Origin: a bacterium
GTDB lineage: Bacteria; Ratteibacteria; UBA8468; B48-G9; DSTR01
NCBI GenBank assembly: GCA_029551285.1
Contig: JAKPFT010000082.1
Span: 1-47,854, forward strand
Length of the DNA: 47,854 nucleotides
Reading direction: 5' to 3'
Shown piece after piece: positions 8,878 through 16,055 of this stretch. Numbering within the stretch: the stretch's first letter is position 1; the number at the start of each line of letters is the position of its first letter. The notes beneath the pieces were generated by a model. That model ran no database searches and was not told the DNA's origin. It was given only the letters and a program-made list of their open reading frames with translations. A program made the position numbers and the translations under genes.

Positions 8878-10707
8878 TCACTGTATTTTCACCTTGAAGT
8901 AGACCTTACCGATTTCGCCGGGAGCCACTTCCGAAATAGTGAAAAAGACCATCCCGCCAGCAAAATAGCCAGCATCAGCGTCCATCGCGTCCGTCAAGGA
9001 AGTCGCTGTATCATAGGTTGAACTGGCTGAGCCCCGGCGCAAACTTCCTGCTACATAACTTGTATTGACCGGGATGGTATCCATAATTACCAGTGTTTTT
9101 GCCCTGGCTCCGCCAGTATTCTGGTAGTGGATAGTGTAAATAAGTTCTTCTCCTGGCCCCGCAGTGGCTGTGTTCACCTGCTTGGTCAGACTTATCAAAG
9201 GCGCCCCAACATTCACCGGCGCCGTATTGCCTGTGGTCGCGGCGGGAAAATTGTTACCGCTAACAGTCACACTGTTGTAAAAAGTTCCGTTTACCCCGCC
9301 GGCAGAAGCCTTGAAAGTTAGTGTGGCGACTGACTGTTTGGGAATCGCCCAGGTGCCAGACCAGGTGATAATCTGGCTGTTGACAACTGGTTCCGCCATG
9401 GTCAAACCGGAGGTGGTCAAAGGCAGGTAAGCAAACCCGGCCGGGAGAAGGTCCTGCACACTGGTTATAACAGCGGCGGCGGTTCCGGTATTGCTAATGG
9501 TAATCGTGTAGGTTACTGTTTCTCCAGCGGTAACATCAGAAGGAGCTACTGTTTTAGCCACACTGATAATTGGCCCCAGCACAGCGACCGTGTCGCTGCG
9601 CCACTGGTTAACATTGTTGCTGGCGTCAACCCGGTCAAGGTAGGTAGCCGTAATGGTCTCGCCGGTGGAAATTTCCAGAATGTTGTTACCGGTAACCGGC
9701 AAACCGTAAGTGGTCAGCACACTTCCCGTAAAAATACCGGTATTGACTCCGGTTTCGGTTAGCGTCACGGAAAGGGTATCTCCGCCGGTCGTGGTGAGCG
9801 TGACAGTCACGGTCTGGGCGGTGGTCATATTGTAGTTCTGGTCAGCATCGTCCACCCGAAGGTAAAGAGTCTGGCCAGCGGTAACCTCGGTAACATCACC
9901 ATTTCCGGATAAATCCTGAACGAAGCGAATGGTGCCGGTGCTGGGCCTTGTCCCGAAGGGGGTCATGTAGTCAGAAAAGCCAGCATACAAGTCTGAGGCG
10001 CCAATCAGGTCACCCCCGCTTGCCGTCAGATTATTGGCGCTGGGCGAGGTTCCTCCATAAAAGCGAACCGGCGAGGTGCCTGTCAGCCCGGTAGCGGAAA
10101 GCAGAACAGAATAGGGAAAGCGCCAGTCAAGGAAGTAGTCCTGGTCTCCGTTAAAAGAGGTATCAGCCAGATTAATCTGAAAGTTGCCGCTTAATGGAAT
10201 TGTGGCAGAGATCACTTCAGGGGCATCGGAAGGGTCGCCCAGAGTGCTCTGAACGGTATTCTGCTTCAGCGAAATGTTTTCATTCTGGGTAATACCGTCT
10301 AACATAATCATCCACTCATAGTCAGCGGCGTTGAGATTGGTATCAATGAGGATGCCCCAGCCAAAAGATTTGAGAAGTCCCTGGCCGCCAGTTCCTGCCG
10401 GGTCCTGGTCCAGCCGCATCCGGAAGTAAAGGTAGGTGGAATCGTTGGCGATGAAAAGGGCCGCGTGGGTGGCGTCAGAAACAACATTTCGTGAACCGGT
10501 AGCGTCACCGTTGGGGTCAGTAATAATCATTCCGCCCCGATAGACCGGATTCCACTCATAAAAGGTTGGCCAGGCAGAAGCAGAAAAGACCGTCAGAAAG
10601 AAGCAATAACTCAGGAGGGTAAAAACCTGCTTTGAAAAACGGGTTTCATTTTTCTTTTGAGCAGAAAACCTTGACTCGTCAGCAAAAATTATCTTGCGGG
10701 GCCCCAC
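8878..10707 (-). CDS. Secreted DUF11 protein with N-terminal calcium/sugar-binding-like domain
   Basis: A 609-residue first gene of the DUF11 operon, with a GTG start at 10705-10707 after GAGG. The N-terminus is charged for about 25 residues, then hydrophobic (VFTLLSYCFFLTVFSASA), consistent with a signal peptide with an extended n-region. Residues about 45-250 form a jelly-roll-like secreted domain (TDPNGDATGSRNVVSDATH; ILIDTNLNAADYEWMIMLDG) that I do not recognise as a named family. Residues about 260-365 hold a module with VDDADQN and TETGVNTGIFTGS, also present in the giant protein. Two DUF11 domains (about 379-490 and 504-609) finish the protein, ending GKVYFKVKIQ. Expected location: cell surface or extracellular. 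No enzymatic motif is visible. Confidence 0.72.
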   Translation of the reverse strand: MGPRKIIFADESRFSAQKKNETRFSKQVFTLLSYCFFLTVFSASAWPTFYEWNPVYRGGMIITDPNGDATGSRNVVSDATHAALFIANDSTYLYFRMRLDQDPAGTGGQGLLKSFGWGILIDTNLNAADYEWMIMLDGITQNENISLKQNTVQSTLGDPSDAPEVISATIPLSGNFQINLADTSFNGDQDYFLDWRFPYSVLLSATGLTGTSPVRFYGGTSPSANNLTASGGDLIGASDLYAGFSDYMTPFGTRPSTGTIRFVQDLSGNGDVTEVTAGQTLYLRVDDADQNYNMTTAQTVTVTLTTTGGDTLSVTLTETGVNTGIFTGSVLTTYGLPVTGNNILEISTGETITATYLDRVDASNNVNQWRSDTVAVLGPIISVAKTVAPSDVTAGETVTYTITISNTGTAAAVITSVQDLLPAGFAYLPLTTSGLTMAEPVVNSQIITWSGTWAIPKQSVATLTFKASAGGVNGTFYNSVTVSGNNFPAATTGNTAPVNVGAPLISLTKQVNTATAGPGEELIYTIHYQNTGGARAKTLVIMDTIPVNTSYVAGSLRRGSASSTYDTATSLTDAMDADAGYFAGGMVFFTISEVAPGEIGKVYFKVKIQ

Positions 10708-10744
10708 AAAACCTCATTTCTTTTTTCTGGCTTCTTGAGCAATA

Positions 10745-10774
10745 ATTCTACCACATCATCGGCTTCCCGCGCAA
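10745..10774 (-). promoter_or_regulatory. Candidate promoter of the DUF11 operon
   Basis: On the minus strand TAGAAT (10745-10750; 5 of 6 matches to TATAAT) lies 18 nt from TTGCGC (10769-10774; weak -35). The predicted transcript start is near 10738, giving a leader of about 30 nt before the GTG at 10707. It sits next to the divergent nfeD promoter. The -35 match is poor, so this is only a moderate candidate. Confidence 0.4.
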
Positions 10775-10785
10775 ATTCAGGGTTA

Positions 10786-10814
10786 TTGACGCCGGCAGAG
10801 AATTAAAGTAAATT
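10786..10814 (+). promoter_or_regulatory. Candidate promoter of the nfeD-like gene, apparently leaderless
   Basis: TTGACG (10786-10791), an exact 17-nt spacer, then TAAATT (10809-10814; 4 of 6). The predicted start site, about 7 nt after the -10, coincides with the G of the GTG start codon at 10821. No Shine-Dalgarno sequence lies before that GTG or before the in-frame ATG at 10848. This is consistent with a leaderless mRNA, but a different, undetected promoter and start would remove the case. Confidence 0.45.
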
Positions 10815-10820
10815 AACACC

Positions 10821-12131
10821 GTGAAAAAGCTTAAACTGAATGACCAGATGGCTGCCTGGAGAAAATTCTGGCTGGTTTTTCTGCTGATAGCCAGCCTGGC
10901 CAGCGCGGAAAAGTTTGCCCTGACGGTGAAAATTGACGGGCCCATCGGTCCGGTCACCTATCATCAATTCCGGCGCACCTTGCAGTTAGCCAGACAGCAA
11001 AACGCAGAATTCCTGTTGATTTATCTGGACACCCCCGGCGGCTTGCTTTCCAGCACCAGGAAACTCGTCCAGGAAATCTTAGAAGCGGATGTCCCGGTTA
11101 TCGGTTATGTCGCACCGCGGGGCGCCCAGTGTGCTTCTGCGGGAACCTTCATAGGCCTGGCCTGCCATGTTCTGGCTATGGCTCCAGCCACCAACATCGG
11201 AGCTGCGCATCCGGTTACCTTGCTTTCCTCTGAAGACAAGACCATGGAGACCAAGGCGGTCAACGACACCGTGGCTTTTATCCGAAGCATCGCTTTTCTC
11301 CGCGGCCGAAATGCCACCTGGGCTGAAAAAGCCGTCCGCGAAAGTATCTCTTCCACGGAGAAAGAAGCCCTGGAACAAAAAGTCTGCGACCTGGTCGCCA
11401 GCGACATTAACGACCTTCTCCGGCAACTCAACGGACGGAAAATCCGCCTGTCCGGCGGAGTTAGGGTTTTGAAGACAGAAAACCTCCTGGTCAAGGAAAC
11501 CGGGGCGCGCCTGGCGGAACGTATCCTGGGACTGCTCAGCGACCCTAATATCGCCTATCTCCTGCTCATCATCGGCTTCTGGGGAATAATCCTGGAATTT
11601 TCCCATCCAGGAGCCTCAATTCCCGGTGTCGTGGGAACCATTGCTCTGGTGCTGGCCTTCTTTGCTTTACAAACAATCTCCCTCAATGCGGCCGGGATGA
11701 TTCTGATTTTTCTCAGCCTCGTTTTCTTTATCATAGAGACTTTTACCCCGGGGTTCGGCACCTTCCTGGTGGCCGGGATTATCACGCTGGTACTTGGCTC
11801 TCTGATGCTCACCAGACCTCAGCCGGACCTTGCCATCTCACGAACATTAATTCTGGGCAGTGCGACCTTCACCGGCGTGGTGCTGGGCAATATCCTGTGG
11901 CTGGTCAAGTCTGCCCGCCGAAGAAAGGTGACCACCGGACGCGAAGCCCTCATTGGTGAAGAAGGCCGGGTTGTTTCTCCACTTAACCCGGACGGAACTG
12001 TTTTCGTGCACGGCGAATACTGGAATGCCCGCAGCCTCTCCGGTCCAATTCCCCGGAACGAACGCGTTCGGGTGGTGGCGGTGGAAGGGATGATACTGAC
12101 AGTGCAACCGCTGTCCAGAAACGAAGGCTGA
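10821..12131 (+). CDS. NfeD/ClpP-class membrane-bound serine protease
   Basis: A 436-residue protein of the long NfeD type. The signal-anchor (WRKFWLVFLLIASLASA, about 13-29) precedes a ClpP-class protease domain (about 32-220). Visible landmarks are YLDTPGG (68-74), the catalytic-type serine in ASAGTF (Ser106) and the conserved KAVNDT (Lys145), the Ser-Lys dyad described for archaeal homologues. Four or so transmembrane helices follow (about 240-367), then a C-terminal OB-like NfeD domain (about 374-436; IGEEGRVVSP ... ERVRVVAVEG). Family members often act next to a stomatin/SPFH protein in membrane-protein quality control; no stomatin gene is seen here. The LOG gene follows 18 nt downstream. 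The start could also be the ATG at 10848. Confidence 0.88.
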   Translation: MKKLKLNDQMAAWRKFWLVFLLIASLASAEKFALTVKIDGPIGPVTYHQFRRTLQLARQQNAEFLLIYLDTPGGLLSSTRKLVQEILEADVPVIGYVAPRGAQCASAGTFIGLACHVLAMAPATNIGAAHPVTLLSSEDKTMETKAVNDTVAFIRSIAFLRGRNATWAEKAVRESISSTEKEALEQKVCDLVASDINDLLRQLNGRKIRLSGGVRVLKTENLLVKETGARLAERILGLLSDPNIAYLLLIIGFWGIILEFSHPGASIPGVVGTIALVLAFFALQTISLNAAGMILIFLSLVFFIIETFTPGFGTFLVAGIITLVLGSLMLTRPQPDLAISRTLILGSATFTGVVLGNILWLVKSARRRKVTTGREALIGEEGRVVSPLNPDGTVFVHGEYWNARSLSGPIPRNERVRVVAVEGMILTVQPLSRNEG

Positions 12132-12149
12132 ACCAGCAAAGGACAGAGT

Positions 12150-12821
12150 ATGCCGCGAAGAAAAAAACAGCGGCCGGCGCCCATTCATGAGGAAGCCTGG
12201 AGAATTTTCAGGATTATGGCTGAGTTTGTGGATGGTTTTGAGGTGCTCAGCCAGACAGGAAAAGCGATTACAGTCTGGGGTTCCTCCAGGGTCCAACCGT
12301 CAGAGCGGTGGTATCGAGAAGCAGTGATGACCGGTCGTCTCCTGGTGGAAAAGGGATTTGCAGTTATCACCGGTGGGGGACCCGGCATCATGGAGGCTGC
12401 CAACCGCGGGGCGGCCGAGGCTGGCGGAATTTCCATCGGTATCAACATAGAACTGCCCACGGAACAGCGTTTGAATCCTTATGTCAATATGCCTATCTCC
12501 TGCCGCTACTTTTTCACCCGGAAAGTAATGTTCGTGAAATATACTTATGGCTTCATCGTCTTCCCCGGCGGCTTTGGCACCCTGGATGAATTTACCGAAG
12601 CCATCACCCTTGTTCAGACGCAACGGGTAGAGCGTTTTCCCGTGGTGTTAGTGGATGGTTCTTACTGGAAGGGTCTGGTTTCCTGGATGCAGTCCGTCCT
12701 GGTAAGACGCGGTTACATCTCTGCTGAGGACCTTTCCTTCTTCCGTGTTGTCTCCAGCGGCCGGGAAGCGGTTAACGCTATCTGCGACTACTACTCAGGG
12801 TCTCTCTGCCGAAAACGGTAA
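12150..12821 (+). CDS. LOG family protein (TIGR00730 type)
   Basis: A 223-residue Rossmann-fold protein with the two LOG signatures: GGGPGIMEAANRGA (about 72-85) and PGGFGTLDEFTEAIT (about 139-153). Characterised members release cytokinin bases from riboside 5'-monophosphates (phosphoribohydrolase); many bacterial ones are general nucleotide N-glycosidases or are misannotated lysine decarboxylases. Which nucleotide this one uses cannot be told. The start is supported by AAAGGA 7 nt before the ATG. It is co-directional with the protease and its last 27 nt overlap the convergent truB end. Confidence 0.88.
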   Translation: MPRRKKQRPAPIHEEAWRIFRIMAEFVDGFEVLSQTGKAITVWGSSRVQPSERWYREAVMTGRLLVEKGFAVITGGGPGIMEAANRGAAEAGGISIGINIELPTEQRLNPYVNMPISCRYFFTRKVMFVKYTYGFIVFPGGFGTLDEFTEAITLVQTQRVERFPVVLVDGSYWKGLVSWMQSVLVRRGYISAEDLSFFRVVSSGREAVNAICDYYSGSLCRKR

Positions 12822-13523
12822 CTCTTTTTCTTCCTCTAATTTCTGGACAACTACCGGCAAGGGCAGCACAACCGCAGCCAGACCCTTTTTTTCAATCTCA
12901 GGCAGGCTAAAACTTTCCTCTATCCGGAAGGGGCCGATGCGGGTGCGCCGAAGAGCAATCTGGGTGCCGCCGCAGCCCAGTTTCTGGCCGATGTCCCGGC
13001 AGAGGGCCCGCACGTAAGTACCCCTGGAACAAACCACTTTAAACTCCACCCGGGGCAGGTCTATTTTGAGAACACTTATTTCCCGAATCATGACTGTTCT
13101 GGCCGCCGGAATAACCGGCCTTCCTTTTCGGTAGTGCTTGTAGAGGGGCATTCCCTGATACTTCAAAGCCGAGACAGAGGGCGGCACCTGCTGAATTTCC
13201 CCCTGAAAACTAAAAACCACCTTTTTCACCTGCTCCGGGGATACCTCTACCGGATGCTCAGCCATCACCCGGCCCTGACTGTCCAGAGTATCTGTTTCCA
13301 CCCCTAAGAGAAGGGTGGCCATATATTCCTTCTCCAGGCCCATCAATGCTGGACTCAATCTGGTGGCCTGACCCAGACACACCAGCAGCACTCCTTCAGC
13401 CAGCGGGTCAAGCGTCCCGGCATGTCCAATCTTTTCCCGCGGATGGAAGGTTCTTTTCAGAAAACGGATAACATCGTAAGAGGTAATTCCCTGTGGTTTG
13501 TTGACATTAATCAGTCCGTCCAT
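12795..13523 (-). CDS. truB: tRNA pseudouridine(55) synthase TruB
   Basis: A 242-residue enzyme that makes pseudouridine-55 in the T loop of tRNAs. The N-terminus MDGLINVNKPQGITSYDV and the catalytic motif GHAGTLDPLAEGVL, with the nucleophile Asp39, are clear. Later family landmarks are RVEFKVVCSRGTYVRALCRDIG. The length is short but within the range for TruB lacking a PUA domain. It is the last gene of the long minus-strand run and lies 8 nt after nrnA, a common neighbour. Its 3' end overlaps the convergent LOG gene by 27 nt. Confidence 0.95.
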   Translation of the reverse strand: MDGLINVNKPQGITSYDVIRFLKRTFHPREKIGHAGTLDPLAEGVLLVCLGQATRLSPALMGLEKEYMATLLLGVETDTLDSQGRVMAEHPVEVSPEQVKKVVFSFQGEIQQVPPSVSALKYQGMPLYKHYRKGRPVIPAARTVMIREISVLKIDLPRVEFKVVCSRGTYVRALCRDIGQKLGCGGTQIALRRTRIGPFRIEESFSLPEIEKKGLAAVVLPLPVVVQKLEEEKELPFSAERP

Positions 13524-13531
13524 GTTTCTGC

Positions 13532-14542
13532 TTATTTCTCCCTTTCCTCTTTCATCTGGCTTCTAATGACCTGCAGCATCAGTTTTTCCGCCTCGGCCAG
13601 ACTGACGCGCGGAATGAGACATCCGGCGGCGGCCCGGTGACCACCGCCACCAAAAAATCGTGCAATCTTTTCCACATCAGCCTGCCTGCGGCTGCGCAGG
13701 CTGACCTTGACGCCGTTAGACCTTTCCTTCAGGAGAAAGACCAGCCGGGCCTCTTTAACACATCTCAGATAATCAACAAACTTTTCCGTGTCTTCTTCGT
13801 CCGTACCGGTCCGGCGGTACATCTCCTGGCTCACCCGGGCCCAGCAAACGCCGGTACAGGCATCAAACTTCAACGTAGTTAGACACAGAGACAGCAGTTG
13901 CAAAGAAACCAGCGGCCGTTCAAAATAAACGTGCTGCCCGATTTCTTCCGGAGAGGCACCATAGTCCACCAGTTGTTGAGCGATGGAAAAAGTTCCGGGA
14001 CCAAGGTGATAAAGAAATGACCCGGTATCGGTCATTAGCGCGGTGTAAAGACAAATAGCCTCCTCCCGGGTGGGTGGGCCGAACCTTTTTAGAAGATAAA
14101 AAAGCATTTCTCCGCAGGCAGCATACGAGGGATTCACCCAGTTGATGGCACCAAAGTTTGTATTCCGGATATGGTGGTCAATGTTTATCACCACCGCATC
14201 CAGTTTAATCAGTTCCGAAACCGGTCCCAGCCGGGGCAGGTTGCCGCAATCCAGGACAAAAACAACTTCGTAGCCAGTCGGTCTGTCTCTACTTCCTGGC
14301 CAGATGGTCACCCGGTCAGCCGCAGGCAGAAAGCGGTATATCTCCGGCACAGGGTCTGCGTTAACCACAACCGCTTTCTTCCCATGCCTTTCCAGAAACA
14401 ACAATAAAGCCAGTTCGCAGGCTAACCCGTCACCATCCGGTGTGGTGTGAGTGGTTAGAAAAAAAGCATCCTTTTCCGCAATTACCCTGAGAATTCTGGA
14501 TAGTTTTTCTTCCTCCGGTTGCCGCAAATGGTCATTGCTCAT
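13532..14542 (-). CDS. nrnA: DHH-family bifunctional oligoribonuclease/pAp phosphatase
   Basis: A 336-residue DHH-DHHA1 phosphoesterase. Metal-binding motifs appear in order: TTHTTPDGDG (His32, Asp36, Asp38), FVLDCGN (Asp98), and NIDHHIRN (Asp122-His123-His124). The C-terminal DHHA1 motif is GGGGHRAAAG. Known members degrade nano-RNA and 3'-phosphoadenosine-5'-phosphate. The nrnA-truB order is typical of many bacteria, where rbfA usually sits just before; here hflX precedes and overlaps by 11 nt. Which of the two substrates it prefers cannot be told from sequence. Confidence 0.92.
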   Translation of the reverse strand: MSNDHLRQPEEEKLSRILRVIAEKDAFFLTTHTTPDGDGLACELALLLFLERHGKKAVVVNADPVPEIYRFLPAADRVTIWPGSRDRPTGYEVVFVLDCGNLPRLGPVSELIKLDAVVINIDHHIRNTNFGAINWVNPSYAACGEMLFYLLKRFGPPTREEAICLYTALMTDTGSFLYHLGPGTFSIAQQLVDYGASPEEIGQHVYFERPLVSLQLLSLCLTTLKFDACTGVCWARVSQEMYRRTGTDEEDTEKFVDYLRCVKEARLVFLLKERSNGVKVSLRSRRQADVEKIARFFGGGGHRAAAGCLIPRVSLAEAEKLMLQVIRSQMKEEREK

Positions 14543-15695
14543 CAGGGCTCCTGCCAGAACAGCGGAAACAGGGGACAGCCTTTCTGGTTATTGAAACCAA
14601 CTGCTCGCGGATTTTCTGCCTGAGTTCTTCCAGTCCCTCTCCGCTTCGGGCCGAAATAAAAATACCCTGAGGGTAGTTACCAGCCAGAACCGAGTGCTCT
14701 TCCGGACCGATGGCATCAATCTTGTTAAAAACCTCCAGGGATGGTTTATCACCCAAATCAAGCATGGAGATAACCTCTGCCGTAGTTCTCCTCTGCCGGT
14801 CCAGGTGGAGGCTGGAAGCATCATAAACACACAGCAGCAGGTCAGCGAAGACAGCCTCCTCCAGAGTAGCCTTGAAGGCAGCAATTAAATGATGCGGCAG
14901 ATGGTACAGAAGCCCCACCGTGTCTGTCATCAGGCAGAAAGAGTTTTCTCCAAGATAGACGGCGCGGGTCGTTGGGTCCAGCGTGGAAAAAAGCTGGTCG
15001 GCCACCGTCACCTGACTTCTGGTCAACCGGTTAAGCAACGTACTCTTACCAACATTGGTGTAACCCAGCAGGGAAACGACCGGATACCTCTTCTGCCAGC
15101 GTCCCTGCCTCAGCACCTGGCGATGCTTCTCAATCTCCTTTATTTTTTGAGTGAGATGGTGAAGGCGCTGGGTGATTCTTCGCCGTTGCACCTCCAGCTT
15201 CATTTCGCCTGGACCCCTCACCGCCAGGCGGCCGCCAATTCGGGAAAGGGCCACCCCCTGTCCGGTGAGCCTCGGCAAAGCATAGTTCAACTGCGCCAGT
15301 TCCACCTGAATTTTTCCCTCGCTGGTTTTTGCGTGCTGAGCAAAAATTTCCAGAATTAAACCAGTCCGGTCAATCACCGGACAGCCCAGGCTTTCCTCAA
15401 GGTTACGCTGCTGCACCGGTGACAGGTCCTCTCCAAAGAGAAAAAGCGAGGCTTCCTGCTCCTGACACCAGCGGTGAAATTCCTGGACTTTACCCTCTCC
15501 CACATAGGTGGCTGGATTGATCTGATGGAGCCGAAAAAGAAAAGTATTGAGGATTCTGACACCGGCGGTGCGCGCCAGACTCCGCATCTCCTCCGCCGAG
15601 GCCTCTGCCTCCTTCATCTCACCCGCTACCGGCACCGCCAGACCAGCTGCCCTTCCGGCCAGTCCGCCGCCTAAAATCTCATGAATGCGCTTCAC
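14532..15695 (-). CDS. hflX: GTPase HflX
   Basis: A 387-residue GTPase of the HflX family, which splits or rescues stalled ribosomes. The HflX domain carries the glycine-rich signature GPGEMKLEVQRRR (161-173). The G domain shows P-loop GYTNVGKST (211-219), G3 DTVG (258-261) and G4 NKID (324-327). The start overlaps the stop of the L21-like gene by 4 nt (ATGA type), and its end overlaps nrnA by 11 nt, so translation is probably coupled along this stretch. The C-terminus (AVPCFRCSGRSPDEQ) carries a Cys-x-x-Cys pair of unknown meaning. Confidence 0.95.
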   Translation of the reverse strand: MKRIHEILGGGLAGRAAGLAVPVAGEMKEAEASAEEMRSLARTAGVRILNTFLFRLHQINPATYVGEGKVQEFHRWCQEQEASLFLFGEDLSPVQQRNLEESLGCPVIDRTGLILEIFAQHAKTSEGKIQVELAQLNYALPRLTGQGVALSRIGGRLAVRGPGEMKLEVQRRRITQRLHHLTQKIKEIEKHRQVLRQGRWQKRYPVVSLLGYTNVGKSTLLNRLTRSQVTVADQLFSTLDPTTRAVYLGENSFCLMTDTVGLLYHLPHHLIAAFKATLEEAVFADLLLCVYDASSLHLDRQRRTTAEVISMLDLGDKPSLEVFNKIDAIGPEEHSVLAGNYPQGIFISARSGEGLEELRQKIREQLVSITRKAVPCFRCSGRSPDEQ

Positions 15696-16003
15696 GGTTT
15701 TTCTATTTTGAGCACTTTCAAAACCATAAGCCTGTCCCGGTGCCCCACTCCTCTTTTATACCCTGTTTTTGGCTTCTTCCGGAAAGAATACACCTTTTTC
15801 CCTTTCCTGGTGGCCACCACCTGACACCGAACCTTCACGCCTGACAGTTTTTCCGGCTCAAAAACAAGTTCCTTATCCTCCAGTAGAGCCACCACCGGCA
15901 GTGTTATCTCTTCCCCTTCCTTAGCCTGAAGGGGGAAGACCTCTACTGTATCGCCTTCCTTTACCTTAATCTGGGTGTTCCCGAAAGACACATAGGCCCA
16001 CAT
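15692..16003 (-). CDS. rplU: Ribosomal protein L21
   Basis: A 103-residue protein from the ATG at 16003, which follows AGGAGGG and fits the family start MWAYVSFGNTQIKVKEGDTV. L21 signatures are the N-terminal 'Y-V-x-x-G-x-x-x-x-V-x-E-G-D' stretch, KGKKVYSFRKKPKTGYKR, and the ending GHRDRLMVLKVLKIEK. L21 binds 23S rRNA. Normally rpmA (L27) follows at once, with obgE nearby; here the next gene is hflX, overlapping by 4 nt, and no L27 is in the window. The canonical GGKQ is replaced by GNTQ. It could be the only L21 relocated or a divergent paralogue. Confidence 0.85.
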   Translation of the reverse strand: MWAYVSFGNTQIKVKEGDTVEVFPLQAKEGEEITLPVVALLEDKELVFEPEKLSGVKVRCQVVATRKGKKVYSFRKKPKTGYKRGVGHRDRLMVLKVLKIEKP

Positions 16004-16055
16004 GTTCTTCCCTCCTGGTTTAGCCGACAACACCGTTGCTGCTGTTTCTCTGTGT

